Source of the DNA: Sporichthya polymorpha DSM 43042
GTDB taxonomy: Bacteria > Actinomycetota > Actinomycetes > Sporichthyales > Sporichthyaceae
Length of the DNA stretch: 64,000 nt
Reading direction: 5' to 3'
Assembly: GCF_000384115.1 (NCBI RefSeq)
Contig: NZ_KB913029.1
Location: 2,765,057 to 2,829,056 of the forward strand
Part shown: positions 58,891 through 64,000 of the stretch, piece by piece
Position numbering within the stretch: position 1 is the stretch's first letter
How the letters are laid out: each line of letters opens with the position of its first letter
Made by a program: the position numbers and the translations under genes
The notes under the pieces: model-generated
The model's database searches: none
Seen by the model: the letters and a program-made list of their open reading frames with translations, nothing else
What the model was told of the DNA's origin: nothing

Positions 58891-59780
58891 GCGTCCCCAC
58901 CCAAGGGCCCCGCGGCGGGGTCATCCACGATCTCGGGTTCCGCCATTACGAGGGCCCGCGTGCGGGTTCGCGCGCGATCGCGCTCGCCCTCTACGTCGAC
59001 ACCCTGCGCGGCGCGTTCGGCCTCGGCCGGACGGCGAAGTCGAAGATTCTGCCCGCGATCCTGCTGTTCGCGCTGGTGCTGCCGGCGGTGATCATGGCGC
59101 TGATCGTCGGCATCGACAACCGCCTGACGATGCCCGCGGACTACACCGAGTACGTCCTCGCGACCTCAGCGCTGACGAGCCTGTTCATCGCCGGCGCCGC
59201 GCCCGCGAACGTCTCGCGCGACCTGCGGTTCCGGGTCGTCGCCCTGTACTTCTCGCGGCCGCTGCAGCGGGTCGAGTACGTCCTCGCGAAGTACGCCGCG
59301 CTCGCGAGTGCACTGTTCCTGATGATGGCGATCCCGCTGATCGTCATGTACGCCGGCGCCCTGCTCGCCAAGCTCTCGATCGGTTCGCAGACCCCGAACT
59401 TCCTGCGCGGTCTGGGCGGCGCGGCCGTGACGGCCGTCCTCGTCGCCGGCATCGCGGTGACGATCGCCGCGATGACCCCGCGCCGCGGTGTCGGCGTCGC
59501 GGCGATCATCGTGTCGCTGATCGTCCTGGCCGGCGTCAGCGGCACCGTCACCGGTGTCGCGGACGAGAACGGCGCCGAGACCACCGCCGCCTACGGCGAA
59601 CTGATCTCGCCCTACGCGCTCGCCCACGGGGTCCAGCACTCGGTGTTCGGCGGGCCCAGCGAGGCGACCGTCCCGCCGCCGGGCGCGACCGGGGGTGCGA
59701 TCTTCGTGCTGGTCGCGGTCGCCCTCGTCGCCGCGTGCCTCGCGCTGCTGATGGCGCGGTACCGGAAGGTGTCGATCTGA
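58887..59780 (+). CDS. ABC transporter permease (pair 1)
   Basis: 297 residues, six predicted helices of the ABC-2 type. It begins after a short N-terminal block (G-V-I-H-D-L-G-F-R-H-Y-E-G-P-R) typical of such permeases in actinobacteria. The ATG overlaps the ATPase stop (ATGA). Its own stop shares one base with the next ATPase start, so the two transporter pairs are one coupled unit. Confidence 0.9.
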   Translation: MSVPTQGPRGGVIHDLGFRHYEGPRAGSRAIALALYVDTLRGAFGLGRTAKSKILPAILLFALVLPAVIMALIVGIDNRLTMPADYTEYVLATSALTSLFIAGAAPANVSRDLRFRVVALYFSRPLQRVEYVLAKYAALASALFLMMAIPLIVMYAGALLAKLSIGSQTPNFLRGLGGAAVTAVLVAGIAVTIAAMTPRRGVGVAAIIVSLIVLAGVSGTVTGVADENGAETTAAYGELISPYALAHGVQHSVFGGPSEATVPPPGATGGAIFVLVAVALVAACLALLMARYRKVSI

Positions 59781-60730
59781 TGGCGACCCTGCGCATCGAC
59801 GGCGTCTCCCGCTGGTTCGGCAACGTCGTCGCCGTCAACGACGTGACGATGGAGTTCGGCCCGGGGGTCACCGGTCTGCTCGGCCCGAACGGAGCGGGCA
59901 AGTCGACGCTGATCAACATGATGGGCGGCTTCCTGCCGCCCTCCTCGGGTGCGGTCACCCTCGACGGGCAGTCGGTGTGGCGGAACGAGGGCATCTACCG
60001 CCGCCTCGGCCTCGTCCCCGAGCGCGAGGCGATGTACGACGTCGTCAGCGGTTACGACTTCGTGCTCGCGAACGCCCGGCTGCACGGCCTGCCGGACCCC
60101 GCGGCCGCGACGCGACGGGCGATCGAGATCGTCGACCTCGTCGACGCCCAGACCCGGCCGATCTCCACGTACTCCAAGGGCATGCGCCAGCGCGCGAAAC
60201 TCGCGACCGCGCTGGTCCACGACCCTCAGGTGCTGCTGCTCGACGAGCCGTTCAACGGGCTCGACCCGCGCCAGCGGCTCCACCTGATGGACCTGCTCAA
60301 GCGGATGGCGTCCGACGGCCGCACGGTCATCGTCAGCTCGCACATCCTCGAGGAGGTGGAGGAGCTCGCCGACCGGATCGAGGTCATGGTCTCCGGCCGT
60401 CACGCCGCCTCCGGTGGCTTCCGCGAGATCCGCCGCCTGATGACCGAGCGCCCGCACCGGTACACGATCCGGTCCGGCGACGACCGCGCCCTCGCGGCGG
60501 CGATCATCGCCGAGCGGTGCGCGTCCGCCGTCGAGCTCGTGGTCCCGAACAACGCGCGGGTCGCCCCGGGTGTGAACGCCGACGCGAACCTGCAGGTCCA
60601 GGCCACCGACGTGGGGGAGTTCGTACGCGTGCTGCCACGGATCGCGCATCAACGGGGGATCCGCCTCTACGAGGTCAGCCCCGCCGACGAGTCGCTGGAG
60701 TCGGTGTTCGCGTACCTGGTGAACCGATGA
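59780..60730 (+). CDS. ABC transporter ATPase (pair 2)
   Basis: 316 residues, paralogous to the ATPase at 57979. Walker A G-P-N-G-A-G-K-S-T-L, signature Y-S-K-G-M-R-Q-R-A, Walker B L-L-L-D-E-P-F-N-G-L-D (Phe in place of Thr in the D-E-P-T) and V-S-S-H-I. ATG 59780 overlaps the permease stop (TGATG), rejecting the long upstream frame. It has a C-terminal domain (about 220-316) that may regulate activity. Coupled to the following permease. Confidence 0.92.
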   Translation: MATLRIDGVSRWFGNVVAVNDVTMEFGPGVTGLLGPNGAGKSTLINMMGGFLPPSSGAVTLDGQSVWRNEGIYRRLGLVPEREAMYDVVSGYDFVLANARLHGLPDPAAATRRAIEIVDLVDAQTRPISTYSKGMRQRAKLATALVHDPQVLLLDEPFNGLDPRQRLHLMDLLKRMASDGRTVIVSSHILEEVEELADRIEVMVSGRHAASGGFREIRRLMTERPHRYTIRSGDDRALAAAIIAERCASAVELVVPNNARVAPGVNADANLQVQATDVGEFVRVLPRIAHQRGIRLYEVSPADESLESVFAYLVNR

Positions 60731-61500
60731 GCACGCACACCGGACACGCGCCCACCATCGGCGGGCCGTTCAACATGACGGTCGCTCAGCTGACCATGCG
60801 TGGCCTGCTCGGCCGCCGTCGCATCATCTTCCTGCTTGCGCTGCCGGCGCTGCTGCTCAGCCTTGCGATCCTGATCCGTGCGCTCGCCGGTCAGGACGAC
60901 GAGGTGACCGCCGGCGTCGCCGGGGGCCTCGGCCTCGCGGTCTTCGTCCCGCTGATGGGCGTCATCGCCGGCACCGGTGCGATCGCGCCCGAGATCGACG
61001 ACGGCTCGATCGTCTACCTGCTCGCGAAACCGCTTTCGCGCCACACGATGGCGACAACGAAGGCGATCGTCGCGATGGGAACGATCGTGCTCTTCTCCGG
61101 CGTCCCCGCGGGCCTCGCGGCCTTCCTGATGTCGGGCACCGACAACGACCTCGCGCTCGGGTTCCTGGTCGGGGGCAGTGTCGCCGGGATCGCCTACGGG
61201 GCCGTGTTTCTGCTGCTGGGAGTTCTCACCCGCAGCGCGGTGCTCGTGGGTCTGCTCTACGCGCTGGTGTGGGAGACGCTGGTCGGCAGCTTCATCCCCG
61301 GCGCGCGGACGCTGAGCATCTCGCAGTGGGCGAGCTCGATCACCGAGGAGATCGTCGGGCCGGACGTCGCCGACAGCCTCGGCCTCGAGTCCGCGGTCAG
61401 CCTGGGTGTCGGCATCCCGATGCTCGTGATCGTCACCATCGGGGCCACCTGGTACGCCGGCCACCGCCTGCGCACGATCCGCTTGTCGGGGGAGGAGTGA
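60727..61500 (+). CDS. ABC transporter permease (pair 2)
   Basis: 257 residues, six helices, ABC-2 type. Residues A-P-E-I-D-D-G-S-I-V-Y-L-L-A-K-P-L-S-R form the family motif between helices two and three, the elbow that contacts the ATPase. ATG 60727 overlaps the ATPase stop (ATGA). Shorter than the pair 1 permease. The two ATPase/permease pairs probably assemble as one heteromeric exporter or two related ones. Confidence 0.9.
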   Translation: MSTHTGHAPTIGGPFNMTVAQLTMRGLLGRRRIIFLLALPALLLSLAILIRALAGQDDEVTAGVAGGLGLAVFVPLMGVIAGTGAIAPEIDDGSIVYLLAKPLSRHTMATTKAIVAMGTIVLFSGVPAGLAAFLMSGTDNDLALGFLVGGSVAGIAYGAVFLLLGVLTRSAVLVGLLYALVWETLVGSFIPGARTLSISQWASSITEEIVGPDVADSLGLESAVSLGVGIPMLVIVTIGATWYAGHRLRTIRLSGEE

Positions 61501-61502
61501 AC

Positions 61503-62522
61503 GTGGCGGAGCCGATCGCCCCGGCCGCGGTGCGCAACCGCGCCGCGGGGGCCCTGCTCGGCACGGCGGCCGGTGACGCCCTCGGCGCCGGCTACGAGTT
61601 CGGCGAGCCGATGGCGGCCGACGCCCCCGTCGAGATGCGCGGGGGCGGCGGCTTTGGTTGGGCGCCGGGGGAATGGACCGACGACACCGCGATGGCGCTC
61701 GTGATCGCCGACGCCGCGGCGACCGGCGACCTGCGCGACGAGGCGGTCCAGGACCGCATCGCCGCCGGGTGGGCCGAGTGGGCGCGCGACGCGACCGACG
61801 TCGGCGTCCAGACGAAGAAGGTCCTCACCGCCGCGGCCGCGGCTGCCGGCGGCGTCCCGACCGCGAAGCACCTCCGCGCGGCCGCGACGGAGCTGCACGC
61901 CGGCACCTCGCGCACCGCGGGCAACGGGTCGCTGATGCGTACGGCGCCGGTGGCGCTGGCCTACCTCGGGGACGCCGAGGCGTGTGCGGAGGCGGCGTTC
62001 GGCCTGAGCAGCCTGACCCATGCCGACCCCGAGGCCGGCGAGGCGTGCGTGCTGTGGTCGCTCGCGATCCGGCACACCGTCCTGACCGGCGAGCTCGACG
62101 CCCGCGTGGGGCTGCTCGGGCTGCCCGTCGAGGCGCGGGAGAAGTGGCTGCGGCGGCTGAACGAGGCCGAGCGCGAGCCGGCGACCACCTTCCGCGACAA
62201 CGGTTGGGTCGTCCACGCGCTGCAGGCGGCCTGGGCGTGCATTCTGCAGACGCCGGTGCTGCCCTACGACCCCGACCAGCACCTCGTCGACGCCCTGGAG
62301 AACTGCGTCCGGGCGGGCGGGGACACCGACACGGTCGCCGCGATCGCCGGGGGCCTGCTCGGCGCCTGCCACGGGATGGGTGCGATCCCCCAGGACTGGG
62401 CCGACGTCCTGCACGGGTGGCCGGGCCGGTCGACCGACGACCTGGTCCACCAGGCCCGCGAGCTCGCCGCCGCGAGCTGGGCCGAGGACCCGGACGCCGA
62501 ACTGTTCGACCTTCCGGAGTGA
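61503..62522 (+). CDS. ADP-ribosylglycohydrolase family protein
   Basis: 339 residues. The GTG at 61503 is favoured because the GGGGGAGGA ribosome site stands just upstream; a GTG at 61497 overlaps the site. Binuclear-metal site residues are G-D-A-L-G near 25, W-T-D-D-T-A-M-A near 60 and G-G-D-T-D-T-V-A-A-I near 285, the DraG/ARH pattern. It removes ADP-ribose from proteins or small molecules; N-G-S-L-M-R-T-A-P also fits. Coupled to the permease upstream and to the MaoC-like gene downstream. Confidence 0.93.
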   Translation: MAEPIAPAAVRNRAAGALLGTAAGDALGAGYEFGEPMAADAPVEMRGGGGFGWAPGEWTDDTAMALVIADAAATGDLRDEAVQDRIAAGWAEWARDATDVGVQTKKVLTAAAAAAGGVPTAKHLRAAATELHAGTSRTAGNGSLMRTAPVALAYLGDAEACAEAAFGLSSLTHADPEAGEACVLWSLAIRHTVLTGELDARVGLLGLPVEAREKWLRRLNEAEREPATTFRDNGWVVHALQAAWACILQTPVLPYDPDQHLVDALENCVRAGGDTDTVAAIAGGLLGACHGMGAIPQDWADVLHGWPGRSTDDLVHQARELAAASWAEDPDAELFDLPE

Positions 62523-62524
62523 GT

Positions 62525-62968
62525 GTGCGTTACGCCGAGGACTTCGTCGTGGGGACGGAGTACCGGTTCGGCCGCTGGCCGATGACCGAGGACGACATCG
62601 TCGCGTTCGCGAAGACCTTCGACCCGCAGCCGATGCACACCGATCCTGAGGCGGCGTCAGCCGGGCAGTGGGGCGGCGTCATCGCGAGTGGCCTGCACAC
62701 GATGGCGGTGTACCAGGCGCTGGTCGTCGAGGCGGTCTGGGCCGATGTCGTCGGCAAGGCCGGCCGCAACGTCAACGCACGGCTGCGCCGGCCCGTCCGT
62801 CCCGGCATGGTGCTGACCGGCAAGGCGATGATCACCGAGGTGACCCTGCGCCCCGAGAAGGGTGACGGGATCCTGGCGTGGCGGGCCGAGCTGGTCGACG
62901 AGGCGTCCGGCGAGGTCGTGCTGATCGTCGACGCGGACGCCGTGCTGTATCTGCGCCCGGCGGCCTGA
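62525..62968 (+). CDS. MaoC-like (R)-hydratase / hotdog protein
   Basis: 147 residues from GTG 62525 with GGAG five bases upstream; GTG 62519, overlapping the previous stop, is an alternative. It begins R-Y-A-E-D-F-V-V-G and has the MaoC hydratase hotdog helix: A-F-A-K-T-F-D-P-Q-P-M-H-T-D-P-E-A-A with the catalytic Asp and His, then G-V-I-A-S-G-L-H-T. Acts on an enoyl-CoA-type substrate, cytoplasmic. Last gene of the run that starts with the crotonase. Confidence 0.88.
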   Translation: MRYAEDFVVGTEYRFGRWPMTEDDIVAFAKTFDPQPMHTDPEAASAGQWGGVIASGLHTMAVYQALVVEAVWADVVGKAGRNVNARLRRPVRPGMVLTGKAMITEVTLRPEKGDGILAWRAELVDEASGEVVLIVDADAVLYLRPAA

Positions 62969-63064
62969 CCCTCACGGGCCACCCCTGGCACACGCGTCCG
63001 GTTCTCAGGCTCCTCTCACCCGGGGAACTCTGCGGAGTACAGCCCCCGGACCAGAGGAGAGACC

Positions 63065-64000
63065 GTGTCCAGAAGGAGCAGGCGTCCGCGGTTCGCCGTC
63101 CTGCCGATCGCCGTCAGCGCGGCTTTGGTGCTGACCGCGTGCGGTGGTGGCAGCGACAGCGGGGACGCGACGGCGCAGACGGACCCGGCCGCGGTCGCCG
63201 ACGCGGCCGGGGCGCCCGCGGGTGCGGCGGCCGCCCCGGTCGAGGGTGCGGCCCCGGTGGGAGCGCCCGGAGAGGCACCGGCCGGAACCGCTCCGGTGGG
63301 TGCCGCCCCGGTGGACGGCGCGGCCCCGGTCGCCGGGGGAGCCGCGGCGCCGACGGCGAAGAAGGGCAAGGCAGCGAAGGGCGCCGGCGGGGCGGCTGCG
63401 GTCGGCAAGGCCTCGACCGTCTCCGGCGTCACGAGCATCGACAACGCCGCCCAGGCCGCGGAGAACGAGCGAATCGCGGCGGCCAAGAACGGCGCGACCG
63501 ACATCGGCGTCACGAAGGACTCGATCAAGCTCGGCACGGTCTCCGCGCACGGCATCGCGCTCGGGAACCTGCTCGTCACCCCGATGGTGAACGGCATCAA
63601 GGCCGCCTTCGCCTCGATCAACGACCGCGGGGGCGTCCTCGGCCGGCGGCTCTCGCTCGTCGACTGCGACGACGGCCCCGGTGAGGTCTCACGGTCGAAG
63701 GCGTGTCTGAAGAAGCTCGCCGGCCAGGACAAGATCTTCGCGCTGCTCAGCTACTCGAGCTGGGCGTCGGCGTCGATCCACTCGGACCTCGCGCAGTACA
63801 AGCTGCCGGCCGTCGGGACGTGGGCCTACTCGCAGACCGAGTGGCAGGACCCGTACATGTTCCCGACCCACATGTCGATGATTCACGAGGCGATGGCGAA
63901 CGCCCACTGGGTGAAGAACGTCATTCAGCCGAAGACGTACGGCCTGGTGTGTCTGACCAGCCCGGAGATGCAGCTCTCCTGCAACGAGGTGCAGCGCGTC
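63065..64000 (+). CDS. Branched-chain-amino-acid-type ABC substrate-binding lipoprotein (partial)
   Basis: Cut by the window end after 312 codons. GTG 63065 follows GGAGAG. Lipobox L-T-A-C (Cys 23) then G-G-G-S. A low-complexity Ala/Gly/Pro/Val linker of about 70 residues precedes the type 1 periplasmic-binding fold, which opens S-I-K-L-G-T-V-S-A-H-G and continues with F-A-S-I-N-D-R-G-G-V-L-G-R-R-L-S-L-V. It binds a small ligand (amino acid, amide, aromatic acid) for uptake. Permease and ATPase genes are expected beyond the window. Confidence 0.85.
   Translation, partial: MSRRSRRPRFAVLPIAVSAALVLTACGGGSDSGDATAQTDPAAVADAAGAPAGAAAAPVEGAAPVGAPGEAPAGTAPVGAAPVDGAAPVAGGAAAPTAKKGKAAKGAGGAAAVGKASTVSGVTSIDNAAQAAENERIAAAKNGATDIGVTKDSIKLGTVSAHGIALGNLLVTPMVNGIKAAFASINDRGGVLGRRLSLVDCDDGPGEVSRSKACLKKLAGQDKIFALLSYSSWASASIHSDLAQYKLPAVGTWAYSQTEWQDPYMFPTHMSMIHEAMANAHWVKNVIQPKTYGLVCLTSPEMQLSCNEVQRV

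Overview
The window is very GC-rich with strong third-position GC bias, many GTG and TTG starts, menaquinone-type respiratory genes, LPXTG-like anchors and lipoproteins. This points to a high-GC actinobacterium (Actinomycetota). A Frankiales/Sporichthya-like relative is possible, but that is only an impression.

Region 1 (1-8214): the 3' end of a nuo operon (nuoL-M-N, complex I membrane arm) and a polyprenyl diphosphate synthase probably making the menaquinone tail. Then a DNA-binding/DUF559-like gene lies between two inverted 89-bp repeats, followed by a cupin gene divergent from a TetR regulator with two perfect palindromic operators, and a MalY/PatB-type aminotransferase.

Region 2 (8263-27462), almost all on the minus strand: six paralogous secreted S33 (tripeptidyl-aminopeptidase-like) hydrolases. 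Inside this block sit a RarD-like permease and a four-gene operon of small exported proteins with a conserved A-Y-W signal-peptide junction, one LPGTG-anchored and one with a Pro-Thr-Glu repeat tail. korAB (2-oxoacid:ferredoxin oxidoreductase), bioA and a secreted deacetylase-like protein follow.

Region 3 (27531-37324): a crotonase, a 0.63-kb composite tandem repeat, a secreted HEXXH metallopeptidase, HtpX, a PAP2-diacylglycerol-kinase fusion, a PadR/HD-like divergent pair, twin lipoproteins, a thioesterase, YajQ and tRNA-Tyr.

Region 4 (37401-47493): two paralogous toxin-antitoxin pairs head to head beside the tRNA; an ABC-transporter/histidine kinase/response regulator operon with palindromic sites; a VOC protein; a broken MFS transporter behind a MerR-type 19-bp-spacer promoter and a 36-codon ORF; and an FAD monooxygenase divergent from TetR.

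Region 5 (47578-64000): TetR, a META-like lipoprotein, GNAT, a stand-alone Tudor-like peptide, a winged-helix regulator with a naturally short PPDK, an amphi-Trp protein, a large LPDTG surface protein, a lipoprotein with an internal duplication, a crotonase, two ABC ATPase/permease pairs, an ADP-ribosylglycohydrolase, a MaoC-like protein and the start of a branched-chain-amino-acid-type binding protein.

The least explained parts are the A-Y-W surface-protein operon embedded among six exported peptidases, the inverted-repeat-bounded gene at 4.7 kb, the composite repeat at 28.4 kb, and the small ORF and MerR-type promoter ahead of the decayed MFS gene.
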